This document shows positions 25,415 through 37,266 of a DNA stretch of 64,000 bases, piece by piece; position 1 is the stretch's first letter; each line of letters opens with the position of its first letter. The stretch is taken from the NCBI RefSeq assembly GCF_002257705.1, contig NZ_LSLK01000143.1:1-64000 (forward strand), written 5' to 3'. The DNA is from Sporomusa silvacetica DSM 10669 (GTDB lineage Bacteria; Bacillota; Negativicutes; Sporomusales; Sporomusaceae). The notes beneath the pieces were generated by a model. It made no database searches. It saw only the letters and a list, made by a program, of their open reading frames with translations, and was not told where the DNA came from. The translations under genes were made by a program, and so were the position numbers.

Positions 25415-25933
25415 TTAGTATTTAGCATAATGAACTTTTGTAAAGTTAAGGTTCGACTCGTCATAAGCCTTTAAAGTCTCATCTTTATGGCCTACGGTTA
25501 TAATGTTTAAAACACCATAGTTTGCTGGTATGTCCAGGATTTTTCTTACAGCATCTTCGGAATTTTCGCCGGTTTGGCTTTTTCTCTTGCTACTTTGTAT
25601 CCAACAAGAGCCAAGGTCTAAGGCTTCTGCTTGCAGCTGAATTAGTATTGATGCAATGGAAGCATCTTCAATCCAGGTATCGCTTTTTTCTGTATCGCCA
25701 ATAACAACAATAGCCAGTGGTGCTGTCTTTAGCGCAACCGCTCCGGGATGCTTACAGGTTTCTAATTTTAGCAGCGTTTCCTTATCTTCAATAACGACAA
25801 ACTCTAAAGGCATTATATTTTTTCCGGAAGGCGCAAGCAAAGCGGCTTTTAGCATTTTATCCAGATCGGCTTTTTCCACCTGCAAATCTTTATATTTTCG
25901 AGTACTTCTTCTGGTTTTTAGTAATTCTAGCAT
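25415..25933 (-). CDS. nitroreductase family protein
   Basis: 172 residues from the ATG chosen (AAAGGA 8 bases upstream). MLELLKTRRSTRKYKDLQVEK and ALLAPSGKNIMPLEFVVIED are the FMN-binding start of the family, LGSCWIQ and the C-terminal IITVGHKDE the rest. The substrate is unknown. It lies between two copies of the rpsI 3' end and is probably a later arrival. Confidence 0.88.
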   Translation of the reverse strand: MLELLKTRRSTRKYKDLQVEKADLDKMLKAALLAPSGKNIMPLEFVVIEDKETLLKLETCKHPGAVALKTAPLAIVVIGDTEKSDTWIEDASIASILIQLQAEALDLGSCWIQSSKRKSQTGENSEDAVRKILDIPANYGVLNIITVGHKDETLKAYDESNLNFTKVHYAKY

Positions 25934-25971
25934 AGCAATCATCCTTTCAAAATATAATTATTTTATATAAA

Positions 25972-25997
25972 AACCCTGCCAGATAACCGGCAGGGTT
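25972..25997 (-). terminator. rpsI terminator
   Basis: AACCCTGCC/GGCAGGGTT stem with an 8-base loop and TTTTTATAT following on the minus strand, 12 bases after the rpsI stop codon. Confidence 0.85.
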
Positions 25998-26008
25998 CTT
26001 GTACAATA

Positions 26009-26401
26009 TTAACGTTTGGAGAACTGAGATGCTTTACGCGCTTTTTTGAGGCCGTATTTACGACGCTCTTTTTCGCGTGGGTCACGAGTTAACAGACCTG
26101 CTTTTTTCAGTGGTAGACGGAATTCACCATCAACCTTTAACAGTGCACGAGCAATGCCGTGACGAACTGCGCCAGCTTGACCGGATACACCGCCTCCCTC
26201 AACCTTGGCCAAAACATCATATTTACCAACAGTATCGGTGATGTTAAGCGGCTGAGTAACGATAAGTTCAAGGGTTTTCAAACCAAAATATTCGTCTAGG
26301 GGACGTGTATTTACGATGATCTTGCCTTCTCCCGGAACCAGACGAACTCTGGCAACCGAGGTTTTTCTGCGACCTGTGCCGTAGTAAGTAACCAATGCCA
26401 T
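26009..26401 (-). CDS. rpsI: 30S ribosomal protein S9
   Basis: 130 residues, full length. It starts [19 protein letters not shown] and ends [12 protein letters not shown]; the last arginine reaches the P-site tRNA in ribosomes. It follows rplM by 23 bases in the standard rplM-rpsI pair. Its 3' end is duplicated 600 bases downstream. Confidence 0.98.
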   Translation of the reverse strand: MALVTYYGTGRRKTSVARVRLVPGEGKIIVNTRPLDEYFGLKTLELIVTQPLNITDTVGKYDVLAKVEGGGVSGQAGAVRHGIARALLKVDGEFRLPLKKAGLLTRDPREKERRKYGLKKARKASQFSKR

Positions 26402-26424
26402 ATATATGTTCCTCCTTTCCGGTA

Positions 26425-26862
26425 TTACTTAATATTAAGTTCCAACACTTCCGGCTGTTGCGCGGCGTGCGGATGGTTCGGACCAGCGTAAACATTAAGC
26501 TTACGATACATTTGACGACCAAGTGTGTTCTTGGGCAACATGCCTTTAACGGCCGCTTCAATAACACGCTCAGGTTTAGTTGCTAACATTTTGCCAGCAG
26601 TAGTGAAAGTAGTGCCACCCGGATAACCGGAATGACGGAAATAGGTTTTTTGCTCCAGTTTTTTACCAGTCAAAGCAATTTTTTCAGCATTAACCACGAT
26701 TACATGGTCGCCGGTATCAACATTTGGAGTAAAGATTGGTTTATTTTTGCCGCGAAGAACTTTCGCGACTTCAACGGCCAAGCGACCAAGGGTTTGACCC
26801 TCAGCATCGACAACATACCACTTGCGCTCGATGTTGGCCGGGTTTGCCATAAAAGTTTTCAT
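26425..26862 (-). CDS. rplM: 50S ribosomal protein L13
   Basis: 145 residues. [20 protein letters not shown] and [20 protein letters not shown] are family motifs. The ribosome site GAGGAGG is close to the ATG. First gene of rplM-rpsI, read from its own promoter after truA. Confidence 0.98.
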   Translation of the reverse strand: MKTFMANPANIERKWYVVDAEGQTLGRLAVEVAKVLRGKNKPIFTPNVDTGDHVIVVNAEKIALTGKKLEQKTYFRHSGYPGGTTFTTAGKMLATKPERVIEAAVKGMLPKNTLGRQMYRKLNVYAGPNHPHAAQQPEVLELNIK

Positions 26863-26968
26863 TGTCTATCCTCCTCGTGAAAGCTAAAGGACTATAATAT
26901 CGAAAAACAAACTATGATGATCAACCTTGAATTCCGGGGCTAATGGAAGTCATGGCAAAATTCTCATA
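26863..26968 (-). other. rplM leader
   Basis: About 105 bases of untranslated leader between the promoter and the rplM ribosome site. Firmicutes often have a short autoregulatory L13 leader here, but I could not trace a clear conserved stem, so this is only its expected position. Confidence 0.3.
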
Positions 26969-26973
26969 AAGCT

Positions 26974-27002
26974 ATTGTAATAAATTAGTTAACTAATGTC
27001 AA
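26974..27002 (-). promoter_or_regulatory. promoter of rplM-rpsI
   Basis: TTGACA (26997-27002) and TACAAT (26974-26979) on the minus strand, 17 bases apart. The -35 box is a perfect match. It lies directly after the truA stop codon. Confidence 0.8.
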
Positions 27003-27040
27003 GCGTTATCCCTTGCCACTGAAAAAATATTTTCTATAAC

Positions 27041-27778
27041 TTAATATTTAACTTCCACTAAGTACAAGCCTTGCGCTGGCGCTGTCATCCCTGCAGCATG
27101 GCGATCACGGCCTTGCAGTATTGCTGCAAAACCAGCCGGAGTTAAACGACGCTGGCCGACTTTGACAAGGGTTCCCACTAAGTTACGTACCATATGGTAG
27201 AGGAAACCTGTACCCCAGAATTCAAACTCAATCAAAGAGTTACCTGTACTGCGGCACTGTGCAGCCATTATGGTGCGCACCGGGCTTACAGGTGCTCCCC
27301 CTGTAGCCCGAAAAGCCGAAAAATCATGAGTACCCACAACAGCTTGCGCTGCTTCGTGCATTAAGGTTACATCAAGCGGTAGCGGAAAATGCCAGGCATA
27401 ATTACGCTCAAATGGGTTAGCTATCCGCGTATTTACTAGCCGGTATCGGTAAATTTTACTTTTTGCTGAACAACGGGCATGAAATTCGGCGGCCTCTTCT
27501 GCGGCCGCAACAACAACAATATCATCAGGCAATAAGCCCCTGGCCGCCAGTGGGATACGGTCTGCCGGTATTGTGCCTTGGGTGAAGAAGTTTACAACCT
27601 GATAATAGGCATGCACCCCGGCATCAGTCCGAGCTGAGCCATATATAGTAAGTGGATGCCCAAATATTTTTTGCAATCGTTCTTCCACTAGCTGCTGAAT
27701 GGTCATGGCATTGGCTTGGCGTTGGAACCCATGGTATGCATTTCCGTCATATGCGAGGACAAGCTTAATGTTTCTCAT
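27041..27778 (-). CDS. truA: tRNA pseudouridine synthase A
   Basis: 245 residues. It makes pseudouridine at positions 38-40 of tRNAs. The catalytic aspartate lies in GSARTDAGVHA (about residue 52), and FLYHMVRNLVGTL is the C-terminal motif. The start overlaps ecfT by four bases (ATGA). Confidence 0.96.
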   Translation of the reverse strand: MRNIKLVLAYDGNAYHGFQRQANAMTIQQLVEERLQKIFGHPLTIYGSARTDAGVHAYYQVVNFFTQGTIPADRIPLAARGLLPDDIVVVAAAEEAAEFHARCSAKSKIYRYRLVNTRIANPFERNYAWHFPLPLDVTLMHEAAQAVVGTHDFSAFRATGGAPVSPVRTIMAAQCRSTGNSLIEFEFWGTGFLYHMVRNLVGTLVKVGQRRLTPAGFAAILQGRDRHAAGMTAPAQGLYLVEVKY

Positions 27779-28584
27779 ATGACTAGTTTATATGCCCTGA
27801 CGGTTATCAATACAGCAATCAATACCATAAGAATCACGGCTGCCATTACGTCAGGCGCACCCATTTTTAGTTCTTTCATCCGGGTACGGTTTTCGCCGCC
27901 CCGGTAGCATCTGGCCTCCATCGCTACAGCTAATTCATCTGCCCGGCGAAAGGCACTGATAAATAACGGTACTAGTAAAGGTACCATGCTTTTGGCTCGT
28001 TTTAAGATGTTACCAGATGCAAAATCTGCGCCTCGAGCCATTTGAGCCTTCATAATCCGGTCAGCTTCCTCCAGCAGTGTCGGAATAAACCGGAGCGCAA
28101 TGGTCATCATCATCGCCAGCTCATGCGCTGGCACCCCTAATCGCCGGAAGGGATTTAGCAGTCTTTCTATACCATCAGTAAGCGCAATCGGTGAGGTGGT
28201 AAAGGTTAATAGTGAGGATACCACAATTAATAGCACTAGTCGTAAAGACATAAATATGCCCATACGAGTGCCTTCTTGGGTCACAGTCAGTGGTCCCAGG
28301 TTATATAGTACGGTCCCCGGGGTACTAAAAACATGAATAGCCACTGTCAATAGAATGATGATCCACAATGGTTTAATTGACCGCAGCACCATTCGCATGG
28401 GAATCCCTGACACAGCCACTACCATAACAGCAAAGACAGTAAGTATAGCGTACGCCAGATAATCCTCTGCCAGAAATATCGTACTAATATATGTGATTAC
28501 GCCCAATATCTTGGTACGGGGGTCAAGCAGATGGATGGGTGATTTCCCCGGAAAATATTGGCCTAAGGTAATATCAGTGAGCAT
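27775..28584 (-). CDS. ecfT: energy-coupling factor transporter membrane protein EcfT
   Basis: 269 residues with about five to six membrane segments. The cytoplasmic coupling motifs are seen as ARG in MKAQMARGADFASG and AMEARCYRGG. EcfT joins the two ATPases to exchangeable vitamin-binding S components, none of which is encoded here. It overlaps ecfA2. Confidence 0.94.
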   Translation of the reverse strand: MLTDITLGQYFPGKSPIHLLDPRTKILGVITYISTIFLAEDYLAYAILTVFAVMVVAVSGIPMRMVLRSIKPLWIIILLTVAIHVFSTPGTVLYNLGPLTVTQEGTRMGIFMSLRLVLLIVVSSLLTFTTSPIALTDGIERLLNPFRRLGVPAHELAMMMTIALRFIPTLLEEADRIMKAQMARGADFASGNILKRAKSMVPLLVPLFISAFRRADELAVAMEARCYRGGENRTRMKELKMGAPDVMAAVILMVLIAVLITVRAYKLVI

Positions 28585-29443
28585 TGGTCCGCCCCCTGAC
28601 AGCTTGATAGATTCCCTTAGCTGCAGCCTCAGCCGTCATCGCATCATTACTAATAGCCAAACCCTTAGCTCTAAATTTGTCAATAAGTGCTGTAATCGGC
28701 GGCACATCAACGCCAGCCTCCTGAAGTTTTTCACGGCCACTGCTGAAAATTTCCTTTGGCAACCCATCAAGACTAATCTGTCCGTTATTCATAACCAATA
28801 CACGGCTGGCAAAACGCGCAATATCTTCCATGTTATGGGATACAAGGATAACGGTAATTCCTGTTTTTTGATGTAGTTGTACAATTTGGCCAAAAATTTC
28901 ATCGCGCCCACAAGGATCAAGTCCAGCAGCCGGTTCATCCAGCGCCAGATAGTCCGGTTCCAGGGCAATTACTCCGGCGATAGCTACCCGCCGCATTTGT
29001 CCGCCACTTAAGTTAAAAGGTGAGCGATCTTTGAAGGTATCATAGTCAAGCCCGACAAACTCCATCGCCCGTCTGATGCGATTTTCTATTTGGTCTTCTG
29101 GTAGACCGAGGTTCTTAGGGCCAAAGGCAATATCCTGATAAATAGTTTCTTCAAATAGTTGATGTTCAGGATATTGAAAAACCATACCTACCTGGCGCCT
29201 AACCTGCCGTGCCGCCTGACTTTTCATTTTTAGGTCAATACCATCAATGGTTACTTGACCAGAAGTTGGTGCAATCAGACCGTTCATATGCTGAACCAAC
29301 GTAGATTTTCCTGAACCAGTATGCCCGATTATGCCGACAAATTCCCCTTTGTTTATCACAAGGTTAATATTTTGTATGGCTGTTCGCTGATAGGGGGTTC
29401 CTGGCATATACGTATATGTAACGTTATCAAAGTTTATGGACAT
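28574..29443 (-). CDS. ecfA2: energy-coupling factor transporter ATPase EcfA2
   Basis: 289 residues. Walker A GHTGSGKSTL, Q-loop VFQYPEHQLF, signature LSGGQMRRV, Walker B YLALDEPAAGLD and the switch histidine SHNMED are all present. Overlaps ecfA1 by 10 bases and ecfT by 11. Confidence 0.95.
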   Translation of the reverse strand: MSINFDNVTYTYMPGTPYQRTAIQNINLVINKGEFVGIIGHTGSGKSTLVQHMNGLIAPTSGQVTIDGIDLKMKSQAARQVRRQVGMVFQYPEHQLFEETIYQDIAFGPKNLGLPEDQIENRIRRAMEFVGLDYDTFKDRSPFNLSGGQMRRVAIAGVIALEPDYLALDEPAAGLDPCGRDEIFGQIVQLHQKTGITVILVSHNMEDIARFASRVLVMNNGQISLDGLPKEIFSSGREKLQEAGVDVPPITALIDKFRAKGLAISNDAMTAEAAAKGIYQAVRGRTNAH

Positions 29444-30264
29444 AACGCCACCACCAATTGCTCATCGCTTATTATGTCTTGGCTAAGCTGTATTCCTTGT
29501 TTCCGTAAATAGGCAGCAATCTCAGCCGCTACCGGAACATCTAATCCCATAGCCTTGAGCCGTTCGACTTGACAAAAAATCTCCGCCGGTGTTCCCTCCA
29601 TGGCAATTTTCCCCTGCTCCATCACTACTACCCGATGAGCAGTCACTGCTTCTTCCATGAAGTGCGTAATATAGACAACTGTGATCCCTTCCTTATTTAA
29701 TCGGCATACGGTGTCTAAAACTTCCTTACGACCGCGTGGATCAAGCATGGCTGTCGGCTCATCAAGAACCAGGCACTTGGGTCGCATTGCTAGCACGCCA
29801 GCAATAGCCACCCGCTGTTTCTGACCGCCGGAGAGCAGATGGGGGCCATGATGGCGATATTCTTCCATATTGACAAGTGCCAGGGCCTCAGTTACTCGCC
29901 TAGCAATTTCCTGGGGAGCTACGCCTAAGTTTTCCGGGCCAAAGGCGACGTCCTCTTCCACAATTGCAGCCACAATCTGATTATCCGGATTTTGAAAAAC
30001 CATACCTATTTGCTGCCGGATTTCCCATACCTTCTCAGCATCAGCAGTATCAATACCGGTTATAAGACATTTGCCGCCTGTCGGCAGTATCAAGGCATTA
30101 AGATGCTTTGCCAAGGTTGATTTGCCTGAGCCATTGGTCCCAATGATAGCAACAAATTCTCCTTGATTGATTGTCAGGTTAATATCAGTAAGCGCAACTA
30201 CCTCCTGGTTATCATAACCGGGGTATGTGTGACGCAAATTTTCAATCTTAATAAGTTCTCCCAT
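29434..30264 (-). CDS. ecfA1: energy-coupling factor transporter ATPase EcfA1
   Basis: 276 residues. Walker A GTNGSGKSTL, Q-loop VFQNPDNQIV, signature LSGGQKQRV, Walker B CLVLDEPTAMLD and switch ITHFMEE. It lies after rplQ and its terminator, the standard Firmicutes position for ecfA1-ecfA2-ecfT-truA. Its ribosome site is weak. Confidence 0.95.
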   Translation of the reverse strand: MGELIKIENLRHTYPGYDNQEVVALTDINLTINQGEFVAIIGTNGSGKSTLAKHLNALILPTGGKCLITGIDTADAEKVWEIRQQIGMVFQNPDNQIVAAIVEEDVAFGPENLGVAPQEIARRVTEALALVNMEEYRHHGPHLLSGGQKQRVAIAGVLAMRPKCLVLDEPTAMLDPRGRKEVLDTVCRLNKEGITVVYITHFMEEAVTAHRVVVMEQGKIAMEGTPAEIFCQVERLKAMGLDVPVAAEIAAYLRKQGIQLSQDIISDEQLVVALCP

Positions 30265-30292
30265 GTGAGGCTACTGCACCCCCGTAAGAATA

Positions 30293-30315
30293 AAGGCGAC
30301 CCGTTGGGCCGCCTT
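30293..30315 (-). terminator. terminator after rplQ
   Basis: Ten-pair stem with a 3-base loop, followed on the minus strand by TATTCTT. One pair is G-T on the minus strand but A-C on the plus strand, showing the direction. It ends most of the S10-spc-alpha transcript and limits read-through into the ecf genes. Confidence 0.8.
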
Positions 30316-30328
30316 GTCTCTGTACTTG

Positions 30329-30667
30329 TTACACTAATTCGATGATCGCCATCGGAGCAGCATCACCCCGGCGCGGTCCCAGTTTCATGATCCGGGTATA
30401 ACCGCCATGACGTTCGGCATATTTAGGAGCAATCACGTCAAACAGCTTTTTAACTACTTCTTCGTCGTAGAGGCTTGATAACACTTGGCGGCGAGCATGC
30501 AGATCGCCCCGCTTAGCCAAAGTAATCATTTTATCGGCAAGGCCGCTGATTTCTTTCGCCTTAGCTTCCGTTGTCTCAATACGCTCATATGCAAAGAAGG
30601 AAGTTAACATGCTGCGAAATAACGCTTTACGTGCACTAGTGTCCCGTCCTAACTTTCTGTAGGCCAC
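30329..30667 (-). CDS. rplQ: 50S ribosomal protein L17
   Basis: 112 residues with a GTG start behind [25 protein letters not shown] near the start and [20 protein letters not shown] at the end are typical. Last gene of the alpha operon. Confidence 0.98.
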   Translation of the reverse strand: MAYRKLGRDTSARKALFRSMLTSFFAYERIETTEAKAKEISGLADKMITLAKRGDLHARRQVLSSLYDEEVVKKLFDVIAPKYAERHGGYTRIMKLGPRRGDAAPMAIIELV

Positions 30668-30682
30668 AACTCTTCCCTCCCT

Positions 30683-31642
30683 TTACTCTTCTTGTTCTGC
30701 GAGTGCCAGACCCATTTCAATAATTTTTTTCTTAACTTCTTCCAGTGACTTGCGTCCCAAATTGCGAACTTTCATCATATCATCTTCGCTCTTTTGCACA
30801 AGCTCAGCCACTGTGTTGATTCCGGCCCGTTTCAAACAGTTGTAAGAACGTACTGAGAGATCCAGGTCTTCAATGGTCATTTCCATTGTCCTGTTTTTAC
30901 CCTCTGCAGGTTCTTCAGAAACTAAATCCTGATCCTCATCTTCTTCTGGAGGTTCTCCGGCAATATTTTGAAACAATTTCAGGTGCGACACCATAATTCC
31001 AGCAGCTTTGCTAACCGCTTCTTCAGGACGCATACTGCCGTCAGTCCATACTTCTAATGTCAGTTTGTCATAATTAGTTACGTTACCAACACGCGTATCA
31101 GTAACGTTATAATTGACGCGTACAATAGGTGAGAAGATGGAGTCAATAGGAATAATCCCGATTACATGGTCGGGTTTTTTGTTTTTGTCAGCCGGTATAT
31201 ACCCTTTGCCTTTTTCTATCATGATTTCCATCCGGAGCTGACCACCAGCACCTACTGTCGCCAAGTGCAGTTCCGGGTTTAAAATATCAATGTCGGCATC
31301 GGCCTTAATATCGCCTGCTGTGACTTCGCCTTCTTCAAACGCTTCAACAAGCAAAACTTTAGGCTCGTCACTATGCATTTTAAGACACAGTTCTTTTAGG
31401 TTTAGTATAATGTCGGTGACGTCCTCCCGAACACCGGGAATCGTAGCGAATTCATGAAGCACACCATCAATTTTCACTGAGGTTACAGCTCCACCTGGTA
31501 AAGATGATAAGAGCACCCGCCGTAGACTGTTGCCCAGCGTAATGCCAAAGCCCCTGTCGAGCGGTTCCCATACAAATTTGCCATAACGGCTGTCTTCACT
31601 TATTTCTACTATTTCGATCTTCGGTTTTTCGATTTCAATCAT
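30683..31642 (-). CDS. rpoA: RNA polymerase alpha subunit
   Basis: 319 residues. The N-terminal dimer domain has [20 protein letters not shown], and the C-terminal domain (about 250-319) has the helix-hairpin-helix [16 protein letters not shown] that contacts UP elements and activators. An acidic linker (EEDEDQD) separates them. It lies between rpsD and rplQ. Confidence 0.98.
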   Translation of the reverse strand: MIEIEKPKIEIVEISEDSRYGKFVWEPLDRGFGITLGNSLRRVLLSSLPGGAVTSVKIDGVLHEFATIPGVREDVTDIILNLKELCLKMHSDEPKVLLVEAFEEGEVTAGDIKADADIDILNPELHLATVGAGGQLRMEIMIEKGKGYIPADKNKKPDHVIGIIPIDSIFSPIVRVNYNVTDTRVGNVTNYDKLTLEVWTDGSMRPEEAVSKAAGIMVSHLKLFQNIAGEPPEEDEDQDLVSEEPAEGKNRTMEMTIEDLDLSVRSYNCLKRAGINTVAELVQKSEDDMMKVRNLGRKSLEEVKKKIIEMGLALAEQEE

Positions 31643-31706
31643 CCGGAAAAACCCTCCTCATTTGGCCAAACTCTTACGTTACGCCATCGCCACGGTTGAG
31701 GGCAAC

Positions 31707-32339
31707 TTATCTTGAATACAACTCTACGATGAGATGTTCCTGGATAGGAATATCAATTTCCTCCCGGGTGGGGTAGCGCATAACTTTACCGCTCATATCG
31801 GCAGCCGTAAGTTCAATCCAAGCTGGAGCTTGCTTATGACCAATCGATTCAGCGATTTTTTTCATAATGGGTGATTCTTTGCTTGTTTCCCGGACGGCAA
31901 CAACATCACCGGCTTTTACCAGGAAGGATGGAATATTTACGCGGCGGCCATTTACATTAACTAAGCCGTGACGTACAAATTGTCTTGCTTGGTTGCGGCT
32001 TTCAGCCATCCCCATGCGAAAAACAACATTGTCAAGTCTTCTTTCCAGCATAACCAACAAATTTTCACCAGTAATGCCTTTTTGGCGTTCCGCTTTTTCA
32101 AAGTAATTCCGGAATTGACGCTCAAGTACGCCATAGATACGGCGGGTTTTTTGTTTTTCCCGGAGCTGAATACCATACTCAGAAACCTTTTTACGGGTTT
32201 GACCGGCACCATGTTGGCCGGGAGCAAAGCTGCGCACTGTAAAGGCGCATTTATCGCTATAGCATCTGTCGCCTTTGAGATACAGTTTTGAACCCTCGCG
32301 GCGGCATAATCTGCAAACAGGACCTGTATATTTTGCCAT
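31707..32339 (-). CDS. rpsD: 30S ribosomal protein S4 (zinc form)
   Basis: 210 residues from the ATG chosen (an in-frame TTG nine bases earlier is too close to GGGAGG). Cysteines at 9, 12, 26 and 31 make the zinc-binding C+ version. The S4 RNA-binding domain contains [21 protein letters not shown]4 usually represses its own operon; no leader structure is obvious in the 24-base gap. Confidence 0.97.
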   Translation of the reverse strand: MAKYTGPVCRLCRREGSKLYLKGDRCYSDKCAFTVRSFAPGQHGAGQTRKKVSEYGIQLREKQKTRRIYGVLERQFRNYFEKAERQKGITGENLLVMLERRLDNVVFRMGMAESRNQARQFVRHGLVNVNGRRVNIPSFLVKAGDVVAVRETSKESPIMKKIAESIGHKQAPAWIELTAADMSGKVMRYPTREEIDIPIQEHLIVELYSR

Positions 32340-32363
32340 TCTTACCAAACACCTCCCAATTCC

Positions 32364-32756
32364 CTAAACTCTTCTTCTTTTTGGCGGACGGCATCCATTG
32401 TGCGGAATGGGTGTTACGTCTTTAATTGCATTAACTTCAAGGCCTGCAGCCTGGAGTGAACGAATAGCAGCTTCTCGGCCGGCACCAGGACCTTTTACAA
32501 ATACTTCGATTTGTTTAAGGCCATGTTCCATAGCGGCTTTGGCAGCGGTTTCAGCAGCCATTTGAGCAGCAAATGGGGTACTTTTCCGTGAGCCTCTAAA
32601 GCCCAGTCCACCGGCGCTTGCCCAGGAAATGGCATTGCCTCTGGTATCAGTGATGGTAATGATGGTGTTGTTGAAGGTCGAACGGATGTGAGCAACACCA
32701 TGTTCTATATTTTTACGTTCTTTACGTTTTGTTCTGACAACTTTTCTTTGAGCCAA
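32364..32756 (-). CDS. rpsK: 30S ribosomal protein S11
   Basis: 130 residues, TTG start 8 bases after [26 protein letters not shown] and [15 protein letters not shown] are hallmark sequences of the platform protein S11. Confidence 0.97.
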   Translation of the reverse strand: MAQRKVVRTKRKERKNIEHGVAHIRSTFNNTIITITDTRGNAISWASAGGLGFRGSRKSTPFAAQMAAETAAKAAMEHGLKQIEVFVKGPGAGREAAIRSLQAAGLEVNAIKDVTPIPHNGCRPPKRRRV

Positions 32757-32771
32757 AGGTTATTCCCTCCC

Positions 32772-33143
32772 TTACTTCTTCTTCTTAGCGCCGACAGTTC
32801 TTTTTGGGCCTTTGCGGGTACGGGCATTGGTCTTAGTACGTTGACCACGTACAGGAAGACCCATGCGATGCCGCTTGCCACGATAAGAGCCGATCTCAAT
32901 GAGCCGCTTAATATTTAATGCTTCTTCCCGGCGAAGATCGCCTTCTACGCGATAGTTTTTATCAATGTTTTCACGCAGTTTGGCAACTTCTTCTTCGGTC
33001 AGATCCCGGGTTCTGGTATCCGGATTGATTCCGGTACTAACCAGAATTTGTTTTGATAATGTTACTCCAATACCAAAAATATATGTTAAGGCAATTTCAA
33101 TGCGTTTGTCACGCGGTAAGTCTACACCGGCAATACGTGCCAT
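32772..33143 (-). CDS. rpsM: 30S ribosomal protein S13
   Basis: 123 residues. [20 protein letters not shown] start, [20 protein letters not shown] and a basic tail reaching the P-site tRNA. Follows rpmJ. Confidence 0.98.
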   Translation of the reverse strand: MARIAGVDLPRDKRIEIALTYIFGIGVTLSKQILVSTGINPDTRTRDLTEEEVAKLRENIDKNYRVEGDLRREEALNIKRLIEIGSYRGKRHRMGLPVRGQRTKTNARTRKGPKRTVGAKKKK

Positions 33144-33164
33144 GTTTTAATCCACCCCCCTCTT

Positions 33165-33368
<204 letters not shown>

Positions 33369-33587
33369 CTATTTAAACCTATAGGTAATACGGCCGCGTT
33401 TTAAATCATACGGTGTAAGTTCAATAGTAACTTTATCGCCTGGCAAAATTCGAATAAAATTCATCCGAATTTTCCCTGAGACATGCGCCAGCACAATGTG
33501 ACCGTTTTCCAATTTTACCTGGAACATAGCATTAGGCAACGCCTCAACGACCGTACCTTCCACTTCAATTACATCTTGTTTGGACAT
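33369..33587 (-). CDS. infA: translation initiation factor IF-1
   Basis: 72 residues, one S1-like OB fold: [36 protein letters not shown] and the C-terminal [11 protein letters not shown]. It binds the ribosomal A site at initiation. Preceded by GAGGAGGGG. Confidence 0.98.
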   Translation of the reverse strand: MSKQDVIEVEGTVVEALPNAMFQVKLENGHIVLAHVSGKIRMNFIRILPGDKVTIELTPYDLKRGRITYRFK

Positions 33588-33621
33588 ATGAGCTATCCCC
33601 TCCTCGTCCGCTTTTAACAGC

Positions 33622-33900
33622 TTATCTGGTCGCCTCGATGTGGGCGAGGTCCTGACGGATATCTTCGTCGGTGATTGGTAAACCCCCTGCTAAAGCATCC
33701 GCCACCTTGTTAGCAATAGAGTTAAGCGTCTTAACATGCTTAACATTCTTTTTTTTAGGATTGCTGACTTTACGTCCGCGTCCGTCAGCTACCAGAAGAG
33801 TTTGCGGCTTATACCACCCAAGTACTACATATGCGTGACCAGTATCCCGTCCGGTTGCTGAAATCACAATAGTTCCTGGATTACTATTTCCATCTGGCAC
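33622..33900 (-). CDS. KOW-domain RNA-binding protein
   Basis: 92 residues, GTG start 7 bases after GGAGGAG. A KOW-type motif runs through [18 protein letters not shown], followed by [20 protein letters not shown]. Proteins of this kind, related to eukaryotic L14e, sit between map and infA in many Firmicutes and presumably bind rRNA. The exact role is not known. Confidence 0.85.
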   Translation of the reverse strand: MPDGNSNPGTIVISATGRDTGHAYVVLGWYKPQTLLVADGRGRKVSNPKKKNVKHVKTLNSIANKVADALAGGLPITDEDIRQDLAHIEATR

Positions 33901-33913
33901 AAGCCGTCTCCTC

Positions 33914-35322
<1,409 letters not shown>

Positions 35323-36579
35323 CTACTTCATAAAGCCTTGGTAATGACGCATAAGTACCAGCGCCTCTACTTGCTTCATGGTATCCAGAGCCACGCCTAC
35401 TACGATCAGCAGGGCAGTACCCCCAAAGTAAACTCCTTGGAGATTGGTTACTGCTCCGACGAAATTCGGCAGTATGGCAATTATGGCCAGGAAGATTGAT
35501 CCAGCCAGGGTAATTCTGGTCATAACCCGGTCTAAATAATCGGCGGTAGGTTTACCTGGTCTGATACCAGGAATAAACCCGCCGTGTTTTTTCATATTAT
35601 CTGCCATATCTGATATGTTCATAGTAACCGCAGTATAGAAATACGTGAAAAATACGATGAGCAACGCATATAATGCTGTCTGCAGCGGCGTACCCCACGC
35701 AAACCACCCTGCCACTGTTTTTACCCAGGCAATATCAACAAACTGGGCAATGGTTACCGGGAACATCAGCACAGATGACGCAAAGATAATTGGAATAACA
35801 CCCGCTTGGTTAACTTTAAGCGGAATGTGAGTAGAATTTCCGCCATACATTTTTCGGCCAACTACTCGTTTAGCGTACTGTACCGGAATTCTGCGTTGAC
35901 CTTGCTGTATCATAATAACAAACACAATCATGGCCACTGCAATGATGAGAAACAAGAAAACATTAAAGATATTAATTGTTCCTGCTATTACATACTCATA
36001 AATGGTAAAGATGCCATCTGGCAATCTAGATACGATACCAGCAAAGATGATCAGTGAAATGCCGTTACCAATACCTTTTTCGGTAATTTGCTCACCTAAC
36101 CACATAAGAAAAGTTGTTCCTGCGGTAAGTGTAAGCGCAATAATTAAAATGTTACCAAAACTAGGGTTAATGATGGCTACCTTAAGACCAAATGCCATAC
36201 CAATTGCCTGAATAAAACCAAGTCCGACAGTACCATAACGGGTGATTTGGGTGATTTTTTTGCGACCCTCTTCGCCTTCTTTACCCCACTGTTCGAATTT
36301 CGGCACAACTACGGTGAGTAGCTGCATAATAATCGAGGCATTAATGTAAGGCGTTATGCTCATGGCAAAGATCGAGAATTTGCTTAAAGCACCACCGGAA
36401 AACATATCCAGCAGACCAAACAGATTACCACTGGTAAATAGTTGCTCGATAACGGCGGCATTTACTCCCGGCACCGGGATATGTGTACCAAGCCTGAATA
36501 CCAAGAACATTACCAAGGTGAATATAATCTTCTGCCTTAGCTCAGTAATCTTTAAAATGTTGGAGAGCTCTGACAGCAA
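35323..36579 (-). CDS. secY: protein translocase subunit SecY
   Basis: 418 residues with ten membrane segments. The plug and pore region (SGGALSKFSIFAMSITPYIN), the RIPVQYAKR loop and the cytoplasmic loop GFIPGIRPGKPT are typical. TTG start directly after the rplO stop codon, with GAGGTGAT 4-6 bases upstream. With SecE (62306) it forms the export channel. Confidence 0.97.
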   Translation of the reverse strand: MLSELSNILKITELRQKIIFTLVMFLVFRLGTHIPVPGVNAAVIEQLFTSGNLFGLLDMFSGGALSKFSIFAMSITPYINASIIMQLLTVVVPKFEQWGKEGEEGRKKITQITRYGTVGLGFIQAIGMAFGLKVAIINPSFGNILIIALTLTAGTTFLMWLGEQITEKGIGNGISLIIFAGIVSRLPDGIFTIYEYVIAGTINIFNVFLFLIIAVAMIVFVIMIQQGQRRIPVQYAKRVVGRKMYGGNSTHIPLKVNQAGVIPIIFASSVLMFPVTIAQFVDIAWVKTVAGWFAWGTPLQTALYALLIVFFTYFYTAVTMNISDMADNMKKHGGFIPGIRPGKPTADYLDRVMTRITLAGSIFLAIIAILPNFVGAVTNLQGVYFGGTALLIVVGVALDTMKQVEALVLMRHYQGFMK

Positions 36580-37020
36580 TTAAATCACCTCAACTGTACC
36601 GCCGGCTGCCTGAATTTTTTCAGCGGCCGACTTAGTAAAGCCATTGGCTTTAACTGTTAAAGCCTTGGTGAGCTCGCCATTGCCTAATATTCTAAGACCA
36701 TCAAGTACTTTTTTTATTACACCAGCTTCTACTAAAGTTTCGAGATCAACAACGGAACCGTTGTCAAACCGATTAAGTACAGCTACATTAATTTCGCTGT
36801 ATTCTTTGGAGAAAATATTGGTGAAACCGCGCTTAGGCAGTCTTAAGTACAAGGGCTTTTGGCCGCCTTCAAAACCAGGACGCACACCACCGCCGGCACG
36901 GGATTTTTGGCCTTTATGGCCTCTGCCGGAGGTTTTACCAAGACCGGAGCCTAAACCACGGCCTACACGAGTGCGAACTTTTTTTGAACCAGGCGCTGGA
37001 GCTAATTCATGTAATTTCAT
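36580..37020 (-). CDS. rplO: 50S ribosomal protein L15
   Basis: 146 residues from [14 protein letters not shown] (AAGGAGG 8 bases upstream; the in-frame GTG nine bases earlier overlaps that site). [20 protein letters not shown] is the glycine-rich family start. Stop codon abuts the secY start. Confidence 0.97.
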   Translation of the reverse strand: MKLHELAPAPGSKKVRTRVGRGLGSGLGKTSGRGHKGQKSRAGGGVRPGFEGGQKPLYLRLPKRGFTNIFSKEYSEINVAVLNRFDNGSVVDLETLVEAGVIKKVLDGLRILGNGELTKALTVKANGFTKSAAEKIQAAGGTVEVI

Positions 37021-37068
37021 TAACAGCACCTCCTTGAACTAGTATGTTTGGCTATTGCCACTTGGGAA

Positions 37069-37254
37069 TTATTCTGCAACTTGCTCAACGGTAACAAGGT
37101 GTTCTACTTTGTGAACCATACCTCTGATTACCGCATTATCTTCTTGAATAACCGAGCTGTTGGTTTTTTTAAGACCCAGCGCTATTACGGTTGCACGCTG
37201 ATCTTGTGGTCGGCCAATCACGCTACGGGTTAAAGTAATTTTAATCTTCGCCAT
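37069..37254 (-). CDS. rpmD: 50S ribosomal protein L30
   Basis: 61 residues: [20 protein letters not shown] and [10 protein letters not shown] are typical. GGAGGT precedes the ATG. Confidence 0.97.
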   Translation of the reverse strand: MAKIKITLTRSVIGRPQDQRATVIALGLKKTNSSVIQEDNAVIRGMVHKVEHLVTVEQVAE

Positions 37255-37266
37255 AATGTTACCTCC

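Noticed and set aside
26863..26968. Clear L13 autoregulatory leader
   Set aside because: The position is right, but I could not trace the conserved helices, so only the leader itself is listed.
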